Shown here: piece by piece, positions 30,881-40,198 of the stretch
Numbering within the stretch: position 1 is the first letter of the stretch
Layout of the letters: each line of letters starts with the position of its first letter
The notes under the pieces: generated by a model
The model's database searches: none
Seen by the model: the letters and a program-made list of their open reading frames with translations, nothing else
Told to the model about the DNA's origin: nothing
Made by a program: the position numbers and the translations under genes
NCBI RefSeq assembly: GCF_014042355.1
Contig: NZ_JACEZU010000010.1
Location: 62,001 to 126,000 of the forward strand
Origin: Rugamonas apoptosis
GTDB taxonomy: Bacteria > Pseudomonadota > Gammaproteobacteria > Burkholderiales > Burkholderiaceae_D
Direction: 5' to 3'
DNA: 64,000 bases

Positions 30881-33279
30881 TACGCCTTGCGCAGCAGGAA
30901 GTGCGACAGCGCGGGCACCAGCACCAGCGCGCCGATCATGTTCAGCGTGAACATGAAGGTGAGCAGGATGCCCATGTCAGCCTGGAACTTGATCGGCGAC
31001 CAGGCCCAGCACACCACGCCGGCGGCCAGGGTCACGCCCACCAGCGCCACCACCTTGCCCGTGAACTGCAGCGCGTGGCGATAGGCTTCCGCCAGCGACT
31101 GGCCCTGGCGCTGCTGCACCAGTTGCACCGACACCAGATACAGCGCGTAGTCGACGCCGATGCCGACACCGAGCGCGATCACCGGCAGCGTGGCCACTTT
31201 CACACCCATGCCCAGCATGACCATCAACGCCTCGCACAGGATGGAGGTGAGTACCAGCGGCAGCACGGCCACCAGCACGGCGCGCCAGCTGCGGAAGGTG
31301 ACGAAGCACAGCACGATCACGGCCGCGTACACATACAGCAGCATCTTGTGGTTGGCCTCGCGCACCACGATGTTGGTGGCGGCCTCGATACCGGCGCTGC
31401 CGGCCGCCAGCAGGAACTGGCGTTCCGGCGCGTTGTGGGCTTTCGCGAACGCGTCGGCCGCCTGCACCACGCGCTCCAGCGTTTCGGCCTTGTGGTCGGC
31501 CAGGTAGGCGATCACCGGCATCAGCGAACAGCCGCGGTCGAACAGGTCGGGGTTGTTGACGGACGCCTGCTGGGCGCCGTAATTGAGCACGTCCTGGTTG
31601 CGCGACAGCGTCAGCCATTTCGGGCTGCCCTCGGAAGTGCCGGCCGTGACCTGGCGCACGGCGTCGGCCAGCGACACCGTGGTCTGCACGCCCGGCACCT
31701 GCTGCAGGGCCCACGCCAGGCGGTCCGCCTCGACCAGGGTTTCGTATTTCAGGCAGCCTTCGGGCGGAGTCTTGATCATCACCGCGAACTGGTCGGACGA
31801 GAGCGAGTAATTGGCCGTGATGTAGGCGTTGTCGCGGTTATAGCGCGATTCGGCGCGCAGTTCCGGCGCGCCAGGATCGAGGTCGCCGATCTTCAGGTTG
31901 GTGCTGACGATGAAGCCGCCGACGGCCAGCGCCAAGGCCACGGCCACGGTGGCCCCGGCCCAGCGGGGTTCCGTGAAGCGGTCCAGCATCAGCCACAGCT
32001 TGCCCAGGCCGTGGCCCGTTTCCTCGTCATGCTCCTCGCGGATGCAGCGTTTGGCGGCGGCGGCGGAAACTCCCACATAGGACAGCAGCACCGGCAGCAG
32101 CAGCAAATTGGTGAAGATCAGCACGGCCACGCCGATCGAAGCCGTCATGGCCAGGTCGCGGATCACGGGTATGTCGATCGTCATCAGCACGGCGAAACCG
32201 ACGGCGTCGGCCAGCAGCGCCGTCAGGCCGGCCAGGAACAGGCGGCGGAAGGTGTAGCGGGCCGCCACCAGCAAGTGGGTGCCACGGCCCACGTCCTGCA
32301 TGATGCCGTTCATCTTCTGGGCGCCGTGCGAGACGCCGATGGCGAACACCAGGAATGGCACCAGGATGGAGAACGGGTCCAGTTCGAAGCCGAAGGCCGC
32401 CACCAGCCCCAGTTGCCACAGCACGGCCACCAGCGAGCAGGCAACCACCAGCACGGTGGAGCGCACGCAGCGGGTGTAGGCGAAGATGACGGCGGTGGCC
32501 ACCAGCGCGGCCACGCCGAAGTACATGATGACCTTGGCCATGCCAGCCAACAGTTCGGCGATCAGCTCCGCGAAGCCGATCACGTGGATCCGCACGGGAT
32601 AGGCGCCGCCTTGGCGCGCCTGCACCGTCTTGTCGATGGCGTGCGCCAGTGCCGAATAGTCGATCGCCTTGCCGGTGGCCGGATCCTTGTCCAGCAGCGG
32701 CACGAAGATCATGGTGGACTTGAAGTTATTGCCCACCAGGCTGCCCACGATGCCGGAACGGGCGATGTTGATCTTGAGCTGTTCCACGCTGCGCGGCGAG
32801 CCATCATACCCGTCCGGCATCACGGGGCCGCCCTGGAAGCCCTCCTCCGTCACCTCGTTCCAGCGCACGGACGGGGTCCACATGGACTTCATCCAGGCCC
32901 TGTCCACGCCAGGCGTGAGGAACAGTTCATCGTTGACCTGCTTGAGCGCCTCCAGGTAGCGCGGATCGAAGATGTCGCCCTGCGGGTTCTCCACCACCAC
33001 CCGCAGCGAATTACCGAGGCCGCGCAAGGCGTCCTTGTTGTGCAGATAGTTCTGGATGTAGGGCTGGCCCTGCGGCAGCATCTTCTCGAAGCTGGCGTTC
33101 AGGTGCAGCCGGGTGGCCGCCAGCGCGCCCAGCACCAGCGTGACGACCGCGCACAGCACGATCATCCACAGCCGGTTGTTGAACACCAGCCGTTCCAGCA
33201 GGTTGCCGGAGCGCTGGTCGAAATGCGCCAGATCGCGTACCACCGGCATGGCGTCGATCCCGTCGGTTGACATATCCAT
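30880..33279 (-). CDS. RND superfamily permease (MMPL / sterol-sensing-domain type)
   Basis: A 799-residue inner-membrane protein. TM1 lies at about 37-57 (LWMIVLCAVVTLVLGALAATRL), followed by a large periplasmic domain, six hydrophobic segments at about 225-400, a second periplasmic loop, and six more from about 610. FAIGVSHGAQKMNGI and VIALGVGIGVDYALYLVSV are the family's TM4/TM10 motifs. Such HpnN/MMPL-like proteins move lipids or hydrophobic molecules using the proton gradient. Its neighbours DUF1302, DUF1329 and YCF48-like form a gene set often seen together. GAGGAA precedes ATG 33279. Confidence 0.9.
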   Translation of the reverse strand: MDMSTDGIDAMPVVRDLAHFDQRSGNLLERLVFNNRLWMIVLCAVVTLVLGALAATRLHLNASFEKMLPQGQPYIQNYLHNKDALRGLGNSLRVVVENPQGDIFDPRYLEALKQVNDELFLTPGVDRAWMKSMWTPSVRWNEVTEEGFQGGPVMPDGYDGSPRSVEQLKINIARSGIVGSLVGNNFKSTMIFVPLLDKDPATGKAIDYSALAHAIDKTVQARQGGAYPVRIHVIGFAELIAELLAGMAKVIMYFGVAALVATAVIFAYTRCVRSTVLVVACSLVAVLWQLGLVAAFGFELDPFSILVPFLVFAIGVSHGAQKMNGIMQDVGRGTHLLVAARYTFRRLFLAGLTALLADAVGFAVLMTIDIPVIRDLAMTASIGVAVLIFTNLLLLPVLLSYVGVSAAAAKRCIREEHDEETGHGLGKLWLMLDRFTEPRWAGATVAVALALAVGGFIVSTNLKIGDLDPGAPELRAESRYNRDNAYITANYSLSSDQFAVMIKTPPEGCLKYETLVEADRLAWALQQVPGVQTTVSLADAVRQVTAGTSEGSPKWLTLSRNQDVLNYGAQQASVNNPDLFDRGCSLMPVIAYLADHKAETLERVVQAADAFAKAHNAPERQFLLAAGSAGIEAATNIVVREANHKMLLYVYAAVIVLCFVTFRSWRAVLVAVLPLVLTSILCEALMVMLGMGVKVATLPVIALGVGIGVDYALYLVSVQLVQQRQGQSLAEAYRHALQFTGKVVALVGVTLAAGVVCWAWSPIKFQADMGILLTFMFTLNMIGALVLVPALSHFLLRKA

Positions 33280-33360
33280 TGTCTCGTTCCTCGTTGAATT
33301 GGTCGGCCAGGTAATCCCGGCTCTGATCTGCTTGTTGTTTTGGTGGTGAATACGGTACGT

Positions 33361-34362
33361 CTATTTGGCCGCCGCCGTCGCGGCCAGCGCCTGCAGCCGC
33401 GCGCCGCGCGCGCCCGCGATCAGCAACTGGCCCGGCGCGGCCACCAGCACGGCCGACGCCGGCCCCGGCTTGACCTGGGGCTGGGCGTGGAAGGTGGCGC
33501 CGCCATCTGCGCTGCGCAGCAACTGGCCGGACTGGCTCACCAGCAGCAGCGCGCCGTCACCCAGCGCCAGGCCGGCCGTCAAGCCGGTCTGGGTGCCGGT
33601 GTCGGCGCGCGCCCAGTGCTGGCCGCCGTCGGCGCTATGCAGGGCCGTGCCGCGCAGGCCGAACACCAGCAGGCTGTCGCCGGTGCCGGTCACGCCGAAA
33701 AAGCTGCCTTGATAAGGCGATGGCACGGCCTCGAAGCGTTCGCCGTTGGTACTGCGCTTGAGGATCAGGCCCTGCTCGCCCACGATATACAGTGTGCCGC
33801 CCACTTCGCGGATCGCGTTCAGGTGCAGCGCCTTGGGGTTGTCCAGATGGCTTTCCCAGTGCTGCCACGTTTTGCCGCCATCGTCGCTGCGCAAGGCCAG
33901 GCCGAACGCGCCCACCGCCATGCCATGGCCATGCGCGTCGAACCAGACGTCCAGCAAGGGCTTGTCGCCCACGTCGGCGTCCTTGCGGCCGTCGAACTGG
34001 CGCACCCACGTGGCGCCGGCGTCGGCGCTGTGCAGCACCACGCCGTCATGGCCCACGGCCCAGCCATCACGGGCCGTCGGGAACACCAGCGCCACCAGGT
34101 CGGTCGATACCGGCACGGCGGCCTGATGCCAGTGGCCGCCCTGGTCATCCGAAAACAGCACGTGGCCGCGCTGGCCGACGGCCACGATGCGGGTGCCGGC
34201 ATGGGCCAGGCCGTTGAGCAGCGCGCGCGGCGCCAGCGTGCTGGCGACGGCCGGCGTGTCGAGCGGATCGGCGAACGGGGCCGCCTGGGCCGGGGACGCC
34301 GTCAGCAGCGTGAGGGTGACCCCCGCCAGTACGCCGGCGGCGGCGCGAGAAAATCGGTTCAT
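33361..34362 (-). CDS. YCF48-like beta-propeller protein, exported
   Basis: A 333-residue protein with a signal peptide (VTLTLLTASPAQA). Sialidase-type (BNR) and YCF48 repeats recur every 45 residues or so: GHVLFSDDQGGHWHQ, GVVLHSADAGATWVR, LALRSDDGGKTWQH, TALHSADGGQHWAR and LLRSADGGATFHA. The repeats give a six- or seven-bladed propeller in the periplasm. Related proteins (HCF136/YCF48) assist photosystem assembly in phototrophs, but this operon context is not photosynthetic. It probably acts as a scaffold with the DUF1302/DUF1329/RND proteins. Confidence 0.88.
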   Translation of the reverse strand: MNRFSRAAAGVLAGVTLTLLTASPAQAAPFADPLDTPAVASTLAPRALLNGLAHAGTRIVAVGQRGHVLFSDDQGGHWHQAAVPVSTDLVALVFPTARDGWAVGHDGVVLHSADAGATWVRQFDGRKDADVGDKPLLDVWFDAHGHGMAVGAFGLALRSDDGGKTWQHWESHLDNPKALHLNAIREVGGTLYIVGEQGLILKRSTNGERFEAVPSPYQGSFFGVTGTGDSLLVFGLRGTALHSADGGQHWARADTGTQTGLTAGLALGDGALLLVSQSGQLLRSADGGATFHAQPQVKPGPASAVLVAAPGQLLIAGARGARLQALAATAAAK

Positions 34363-34488
34363 ATGAAACTCTCAAAAAAAGACTGCCAGCCCACTACGGC
34401 GAAGGGAGTCGCGCGCCGGCAGTCAAACGAGAAATCGTTACAGGCAAGGTCGCGGGTGGCCGCGCACGCGGCGCAGCCACCCGGATGG

Positions 34489-35841
34489 TCAGCGCACGCC
34501 GGCGCCGGCCAGCGCTTCAGGCGACCACTGGGTCGGCTTGAGCGCGTCGATGTACTTCAGGCCACCGTAAGGTCCGGACATGCCGGTCAGGTTGTAGGCG
34601 CCGCTCACGAAGTCGTAGATCACATGGTTGCCCGTGTACGTCGCTTGCGCGTCGTAGGCGTAGATCAGGTGATCGAACGAGGAGCGGTACAACTGGCCGC
34701 GCGCATCGTACTGGTCCGAAGCCAGCGCCACCCAGCTGTCCTCGTCGATGTAGAAAGTCCGCTTGCCGTAGATGTGGCGCTTGCCCTGCTTGAGCGAAGC
34801 TTCCACCACCCACACGCGGTGCAGCTCCCAGCGCACGAAATCCGGATTCAGGTGATTGGGCTTGGTGACGTCGGCCGCCACCTTGGCGGCGAACAGCTTG
34901 TACTCGCCGTAAGGGACGATCATCTCCTTCTTGCCGATCAGCTTGAAGTCGAAACGGTCCAACGCGCCGTTGAAGACCCAGGCGTCGTCGTAGGTCGAGG
35001 CGCCGGCCGAACCGGGGTTGGGCGTGTCGTAAGCCACGTCCGGGGCCAGCTTGACGCGGCGCTGGCCTGGCAGGTACTGCCATACCTTGCGCGGCTGGGC
35101 CACCGGGTTGACGGCGTCGAACGCCATCAAGCCTTCACCGGCGCGCCGGGCCGGCGCCAGGTAGGTCAGCTTGGTGCGGAAGAACACGTCGGTCTGCTTG
35201 GCCACTTCCGTGTTCTTGGGGTCCGACAGGGGAAATTCCTCGTAGATCTCGCCGGCCGTGGCCAGGCTGGGCACGCCCGAGGCGTCCACGTTCCACGATT
35301 CATACTTGGTGGTCAGCGCGTGGCCCTGGTAGCGCAGCAGGTGGTTCCACATCACTTCGTAGCCGCTCTTGGGGATGGGGAAAGGCACGCCGGCCAGCGC
35401 GTTTTCCACGCCCACGCCGCCGTCGACGGCCTTGGCGCTGGTGGCGTTCTTGGCCGTGTTGTCCAGCAGCGCCTTGGGCAAGGTGACGGGACGGTGGGTC
35501 GGATAAACGTCCACCCGGAAGGTCGGGAAGCGCTTGAGCAGCTCGCGGGTGCCGGCCGTCAGCTTGTCTTCCTGGCCGGCCAGGTTCTTGCCGGTGATGA
35601 CCAGGCGCGGTTTGTCGGCGGCGTAGGGGTCGGGACGCACGCCGCTGCCCTTGACGAAACCGGCCGGCGCGGCCGTCAAACCGCCCGTGTATTCAGGGAT
35701 GGTGCCGTCCTTGTTGGCGGCTTTCTCGGCGCCCACGGCCGTCAGGGTGGTGCCCAGCTGCTTGGCTTCGTCCGGCGATACGCTGGCCTGCGCGGCCGCT
35801 GCCGCCGCCAGCGCGGCGGCCATGATGGTGAGTTTGAACAT
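34489..35841 (-). CDS. DUF1329 family exported protein
   Basis: A 450-residue protein with a signal peptide (LTIMAAALAAAAAAQA). Family strings include SPDEAKQLGTTLTAVGAE, GTIPEYTGGLT, VWQYLPGQRRVKLAPDVAYDTPN and YGKRTFYIDEDSW. Parts of the fold recall LolB/LolA-like lipid-binding beta cups, but that is a fold-level guess. DUF1329 genes are nearly always beside a DUF1302 gene, as here (21 bases apart). It is probably a periplasmic or outer-membrane lipoprotein-like partner in transport of a hydrophobic compound. No Cys lipobox is seen. Confidence 0.9.
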   Translation of the reverse strand: MFKLTIMAAALAAAAAAQASVSPDEAKQLGTTLTAVGAEKAANKDGTIPEYTGGLTAAPAGFVKGSGVRPDPYAADKPRLVITGKNLAGQEDKLTAGTRELLKRFPTFRVDVYPTHRPVTLPKALLDNTAKNATSAKAVDGGVGVENALAGVPFPIPKSGYEVMWNHLLRYQGHALTTKYESWNVDASGVPSLATAGEIYEEFPLSDPKNTEVAKQTDVFFRTKLTYLAPARRAGEGLMAFDAVNPVAQPRKVWQYLPGQRRVKLAPDVAYDTPNPGSAGASTYDDAWVFNGALDRFDFKLIGKKEMIVPYGEYKLFAAKVAADVTKPNHLNPDFVRWELHRVWVVEASLKQGKRHIYGKRTFYIDEDSWVALASDQYDARGQLYRSSFDHLIYAYDAQATYTGNHVIYDFVSGAYNLTGMSGPYGGLKYIDALKPTQWSPEALAGAGVR

Positions 35842-35862
35842 GTTGTTGTCTCCTGTCTGTGA

Positions 35863-37680
35863 TCAGAACGTGGTCTTGAAGGTGGCGGCGAGGAAGCCGC
35901 GGTCCTTCAGCAGCGAGGTGACGCCGCCGAACGAAGTGACGGCGCCGCTGGCCGGGTCGGTGACCAGGGGCCCGAAGAAATTGACGTACTTGATGTCGAA
36001 GCGGTATTTCTGGCGCACGTCGAACGCCACGCCGAGCGCGTAGTTGCCGGCGCCCTTGTTGCCGCCTGCCTGCACGCCGGAGTTGCCCTTCAAGCCCACC
36101 GAGTAGCTGAGCGGAGCGGACATGTCCACGCCCGGCAGCACCTGGAACCAGGTCGGGGTCAAAGTCAGGGCCAGGCCGAAGTAGTCGTGGCTGACCTTGT
36201 CCACGCCTTTGTAGTCGTCGCGGCCGCGGTAGAACTGGGCGCCCTGGGTAACGCTGGCCACGCGGTTCCACACCAGTTCCGTGGCCCAGGTGGCGGAATC
36301 GGACAACGGCGTCTTGGCCACCGTACCGAGGAAATTCAGCACGCCGTGGATGGTGTTGCCGCGCGCGCCGCTCACTTCACCCTGCTGCGGCAGGTCGGCC
36401 GCCTTCACCACCAGCGTGGGATTGACCTTGGCGTTGAGCGCGGCCACGATGGCCGGGCTGGTCCCCACCGGCATCAGGAGCGCCGGGGTGCTGTAGATCG
36501 GCATATCGCGGCGGTAGGACAAGTCGGCGCCCACGGCGATGCCGGCCACGCTCTTGGACAGCGAGAAGCCCAGCACGTCGATGTGGTTGGCGTATTCGAA
36601 CTGGTACTGGCTGGTGGCGCCCAGGGTGCTCGGGTAGAACAGGCAGTTGTTGCCCACCACGGCAGCGCCCGGAATGGCGGCCTTGCAGACGGCGGCGCCG
36701 TTGGCACCGAACAGCGCGGCCGGCAGGCCGGCCAGGCGTACGTTCGCTTGCGGCAGCAGGTCCGACGTGCGGCGCAGGTAGACGCCGGCCGTGCCGTCCA
36801 GCCAATCGGGGCTCCAGCGCGCGGCCACGCCAAAGTCGCCCGTGTTCGGCGCCTTGCTGTCGGCGCGGCGGATGGCCGGCGCGCCCAGTGGGCCCAGGTA
36901 GAACGATTCAGCGCCCTGGAAGGCGTAGTCGTAGAAGCCCAGGAAGGAACCCGATTCAGGCAGGCGGGCCGGCTTCCAGTTGAAGAAGTACTGGGCCGCG
37001 ATGCCCAGTTCCGGCGTGAGCGAGGACTGGACCGAGAGGGCCTGGCGCGGCAGGAACAGTTCCTTGGCGTCCGTGCCGGGCACGGAATAACCTTTCAGCA
37101 GGTCGATCGGCGACTGGCCGTAGTTGACGCCATGGATGGGCGACAGCAGGCTCTCGCCCCAGTACAGCGTGTGCTGGCCCAGCTTGACGTTGACCGGCTT
37201 GTCGGCCACTTCGAAGTTGGAGAACACGAAGGCGTCCAGGATCTCGCCCGAGCCGCGGTGATAGCGCTTGGCGTAGTCCGACATGCCCAGCGCCGCCTTG
37301 CCGTTTTCACGGTGGTTGGAGCTGGCCACGTTGGTGTTGTCCAGGTGGTCGTAAGCCCGGTCGTACCAGGCGGCGGCCGACACCCGCATACCCATCTTCT
37401 GCTGGAATACGATATCCAGTTCCGACAGCCAGTCGATGCGCTGGGAGACGTTGCCCTTGTTGAAGTTGCGGTCACCATCGTCGTAGTTGGCCGACTTGAG
37501 CAAGGCCGCTTCCTGGCCGTTCACGCGCTGGCCATAATTGAGCTTGATGGTGTTGTCGAAGCGGATGGCGACGTCGGGGTTGCCCGTCTCCAGTTCGGCC
37601 GCGTGGGCCACGCCGATCGCGCACAAGGCCGCTGCCAGTGCTTTCAGTGCCAGGGGATGGGTGGATTGTGCTGGTTTCAT
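35863..37680 (-). CDS. DUF1302 family outer-membrane protein
   Basis: A 605-residue protein with a signal peptide (LAAALCAIGVAHA). It begins IRFDNTIKLNYGQRVNG and is rich in alternating beta strands with aromatic girdle residues. The last residues (FLAATFKTTF) end in Phe, the outer-membrane barrel signature. DUF1302 barrels are uncharacterised; their constant partners are DUF1329 and often an RND permease, pointing to movement of a hydrophobic molecule across the outer membrane. This is the first gene of the upstream operon and has the 21-bp-spaced repeat promoter at 37878-37946. Confidence 0.9.
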   Translation of the reverse strand: MKPAQSTHPLALKALAAALCAIGVAHAAELETGNPDVAIRFDNTIKLNYGQRVNGQEAALLKSANYDDGDRNFNKGNVSQRIDWLSELDIVFQQKMGMRVSAAAWYDRAYDHLDNTNVASSNHRENGKAALGMSDYAKRYHRGSGEILDAFVFSNFEVADKPVNVKLGQHTLYWGESLLSPIHGVNYGQSPIDLLKGYSVPGTDAKELFLPRQALSVQSSLTPELGIAAQYFFNWKPARLPESGSFLGFYDYAFQGAESFYLGPLGAPAIRRADSKAPNTGDFGVAARWSPDWLDGTAGVYLRRTSDLLPQANVRLAGLPAALFGANGAAVCKAAIPGAAVVGNNCLFYPSTLGATSQYQFEYANHIDVLGFSLSKSVAGIAVGADLSYRRDMPIYSTPALLMPVGTSPAIVAALNAKVNPTLVVKAADLPQQGEVSGARGNTIHGVLNFLGTVAKTPLSDSATWATELVWNRVASVTQGAQFYRGRDDYKGVDKVSHDYFGLALTLTPTWFQVLPGVDMSAPLSYSVGLKGNSGVQAGGNKGAGNYALGVAFDVRQKYRFDIKYVNFFGPLVTDPASGAVTSFGGVTSLLKDRGFLAATFKTTF

Positions 37681-37877
37681 GCTGCGCCTGCTCCTCTATT
37701 TGTTGTAATGAACGCTGCTGGTACGGTGCTGCTTGCTTGCCGCGCGGGCGGCAACTCCGTGGCTGAAGGCGGGTGCGTCATCTGGTGAGGGGGCATGGGC
37801 ATGATGCTGTCTCCTCATCGTCTGGGCCCCGCTGTCCTGGCCGGGCTATGTTGTCCGGTCCGGGTCAGCGATGAGTC

Positions 37878-37946
37878 ATCATAGGATTCAAAGCGAAAAT
37901 TCCCGTTTCCATTTCACGACGTGCGCTTCGCATTTCGTGACAATGC
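37878..37946 (-). promoter_or_regulatory. Putative AraC-type promoter of the DUF1302 operon
   Basis: CATTTCACGACGTGCG (37910-37925) and CATTTCGTGACAATGC (37931-37946) are direct repeats starting 21 bp apart, on the same strand and order as the pair at 28362-28398. Reading towards the gene, TATGAT (37883-37878) is a -10 lying 26 bases beyond the proximal repeat; there is no good -35. The rest of 37681-38069 holds only the 7-bp repeat below. Confidence 0.65.
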
Positions 37947-37983
37947 GTGTGTATGTGGCGCGTGGTGCACAACGGCCGGCGGC

Positions 37984-38046
37984 GGCAAGCGGCAAGCGGC
38001 GAGCGGCGGGCGGTGGGCGGCGGGCGAATGGCGGGCGGCGGCTGGC
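37984..38046. repeat. 7-bp tandem repeat (GGCGGGC)
   Basis: Nine adjacent 7-base units: GGCAAGC twice, GGCGAGC, GGCGGGC, GGTGGGC, GGCGGGC, GAATGGC, GGGCGGC, GGCTGGC. The first six are clean. It lies between the DUF1302 promoter and the 3' end of a chemoreceptor gene, has no visible coding role, and is a likely slippage-prone spacer. Confidence 0.7.
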
Positions 38047-38069
38047 CTGCCCGGCAGCGTCCCCCCCTC

Positions 38070-39695
38070 TTACGCTGAAACCAGCCGCTGGGCGCGCGCG
38101 GCCCGCCGCATGGCCGGCGCGTCCGCGTCCGCCACCGTGGCCTCGCCGGCCTTGAGGCGGAAGATGCGCACCGAATCGTTCACGTTATCGGCCTGCTCGC
38201 ACAGCGCGCCGGCGGCCGCCAACTGCTGCTCCACCAGGGCCGCGTTCTGCTGCGTCATGGCGTCGATATGGCCGACGGCCGCATGCACTTCGGCCATGCT
38301 GGCCTGCTGCAGCTGGGCCGCGTCGCTGATGCCGTCCAGGACCGAGGCCAGTTCCGTCACCGAGCGCACCGCGTCGCGCATGCGGGCGCGCGCCTCGTCC
38401 GTGCGGCCCGCCCCCTGGCGCACGTGACCGGCCGATTCGGCCACCAGTTGCTTGATCTCCTGGGTGGCGGCCGAAGTGCGCTGGGCCAGCGTGCGCACTT
38501 CAGTGGCCACCACGGCGAAGCCGCGACCGGCCGGGCCGGCGCGGGCCGCTTCCACCGCCGCGTTCAAGGCCAGCAGGTTGGTCTGGAACGCCACCGACTC
38601 GATCAGGTGAATGATTTCGCCGATGTGGCTGGAGGAGGCCGAAATATCCGTCATGGCGTGGGCCGCAGCGTCCACCGCCTCGTCGCTGCGGCGCGCCACG
38701 GCACCCGTCTGCCCGGCCAGGCCGGTGGCATCGCTGACGGCCTGCGCGCCCTGCCGCGCCTTGTCGTTGATGGCCGCCAGCGCGGCGGCCATCTGTTCCA
38801 GGCTGCCCGCCTGGGCTTCCGTGCGGGCCGACAGGTCCGCGTTGCCGGCCGCGATGTCGTGCGCGCTCCTGCGCAGGTGATCGACCTCGTCGCGCACGTC
38901 GCGCACCACGGCGCGCAGGTTGACCGACATTTGCAGCAAGGCCCGTTGCAACTGGCCCACCGTGCCGCTGGCGCCCGTGCTGACCGGGTGTGCCAGGTCG
39001 CCTGCGGCCAGCTGGTTGGCGTCGCGCAGCACGTCGCGCAGCGGCGCCACGTTCAGATGCCACATGCGTGCCGTGACCGCCACCGCCACCAGCGCGCCGC
39101 CGGCCAATTGCAACCACAGGGGCAAGCCGCTGCGCGCCAGGGCCAGCAGGCCGGTCGCCGCCAGCAATTGCAGCGCCAGCATGCGGCCCCGCGTGGAGGG
39201 CGTGAGCCGGCGCCGCAGCGCGTTCCACAGGCCGGCGCGCAGCACGCGGCCATGGCGCAGCGTGATGGTGGGATGGCCGCTGGCCGCGTCGGCCCGCATC
39301 TCCGCATACAGTTGTTCGGCCATGGCCACGGACGCCGGGTCGGGCGCCGTGCGCACCGACAGGTAGCCGGTGACGCGGCCGCCGTCCATCATGGGCGCGG
39401 CGTGCGCCAGCACCCAATAATGGTCGCCGTTCTTGCGGCGGTTCTTGACCAGGCCACTCCAGGCGCGGCCCTCGTTGAGCGTATCCCACAGGTCGCGGAA
39501 GCCCTCGGCCGGCATGTCCGGGTGGCGCACGATGTTGTGGGGCTGTCCCATCAACTCCTCGCGCGTGAAGCCGCTGATCTCGACGAAGGTGGGGTTGCAA
39601 TACACGATACGGCCTTTTGTATCGGTCACGGACACGATGGTCTGGTCGGCGGGAAAGGTGTAAGCGCGCTGGCTTACCGGTAGATTGGTGCGCAT
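38070..39695 (-). CDS. PAS-domain chemoreceptor (Aer-like)
   Basis: A 541-residue chemotaxis receptor. An N-terminal Aer-type PAS domain (residues about 15-115: GRIVYCNPTFVEISGFTREE, IVRHPDMPAEGFRDLW, NRRKNGDHYWV) replaces the usual periplasmic sensor. One or two hydrophobic segments at about 165-205, a HAMP-like stretch, and the signalling hairpin (VAFQTNLLALNAAVEAARAG, GRGFAVVATEVRTLAQRT) follow. Aer binds FAD and senses redox or energy state, so aerotaxis is likely; the FAD-site residues were not individually checked. AGGA lies 5 bases before ATG 39695. There is no CheR-tether pentapeptide at the C-terminus. Confidence 0.9.
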   Translation of the reverse strand: MRTNLPVSQRAYTFPADQTIVSVTDTKGRIVYCNPTFVEISGFTREELMGQPHNIVRHPDMPAEGFRDLWDTLNEGRAWSGLVKNRRKNGDHYWVLAHAAPMMDGGRVTGYLSVRTAPDPASVAMAEQLYAEMRADAASGHPTITLRHGRVLRAGLWNALRRRLTPSTRGRMLALQLLAATGLLALARSGLPLWLQLAGGALVAVAVTARMWHLNVAPLRDVLRDANQLAAGDLAHPVSTGASGTVGQLQRALLQMSVNLRAVVRDVRDEVDHLRRSAHDIAAGNADLSARTEAQAGSLEQMAAALAAINDKARQGAQAVSDATGLAGQTGAVARRSDEAVDAAAHAMTDISASSSHIGEIIHLIESVAFQTNLLALNAAVEAARAGPAGRGFAVVATEVRTLAQRTSAATQEIKQLVAESAGHVRQGAGRTDEARARMRDAVRSVTELASVLDGISDAAQLQQASMAEVHAAVGHIDAMTQQNAALVEQQLAAAGALCEQADNVNDSVRIFRLKAGEATVADADAPAMRRAARAQRLVSA

Positions 39696-40198
39696 GATCG
39701 TCCTGATGGTGATCGGGCCGGAGCGCGGCAGTGGCGGCGCTCGGTGTGCGCGGCTGCGCGACGGTGGCAGCACGGGCGATGAATGGCGGCGGCGCGGCCT
39801 GGCCCAAACCGGCCGCAGCGCCGGCCACGTGGCTATTTGCTTTGAGATGTTATTTTCCACGCAGCAAATGCAGTGTCCGCCCGCTGGTGGCGCACTGTCA
39901 ACGGCCACTGTGGCGTAGCGGTCACCGTGTCAGCAAGTGACAAATGGCTGTCATGGGAAGCGAATTAACCATACTCTAAGTATTGGTATTCCCGCCTGCA
40001 GGCATCATCTGCTGCCATCGCCTTGCGCCAGGCCTGCCCCGTCTCCACCAACTCTTGCCGTAGACGCTATAATGGAAAGTTGAACCCAGCCCGGTGGCCA
40101 GCTTGTGCCCAGCGCCGCGCCGTTCCGCTGTTCGCGCCGTTCCCGTTTGCCGTTCTCGCCGCGCGTTTTTAACACTGCTCCGTTTTTTGGTCCGCCAC
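39696..40198. other. Intergenic region upstream of dapC
   Basis: About 500 bases between the divergent chemoreceptor and dapC genes. A perfect -10 TATAAT at 40068-40073 probably starts the dap transcript; the matching -35 position is weak. A small inverted repeat ATACT-CTA-AGTAT sits at about 39970-39982. I see no gene in this stretch. Confidence 0.5.

Noticed and set aside
30661..33270. An 869-codon open frame on the plus strand opposite the RND permease gene, and similar long frames at 28650-30623 and 33340-35862.
   Set aside because: They are His/Gln/Arg-rich, have no family motifs or ribosome sites, and mirror highly GC-biased codons of the real minus-strand genes.
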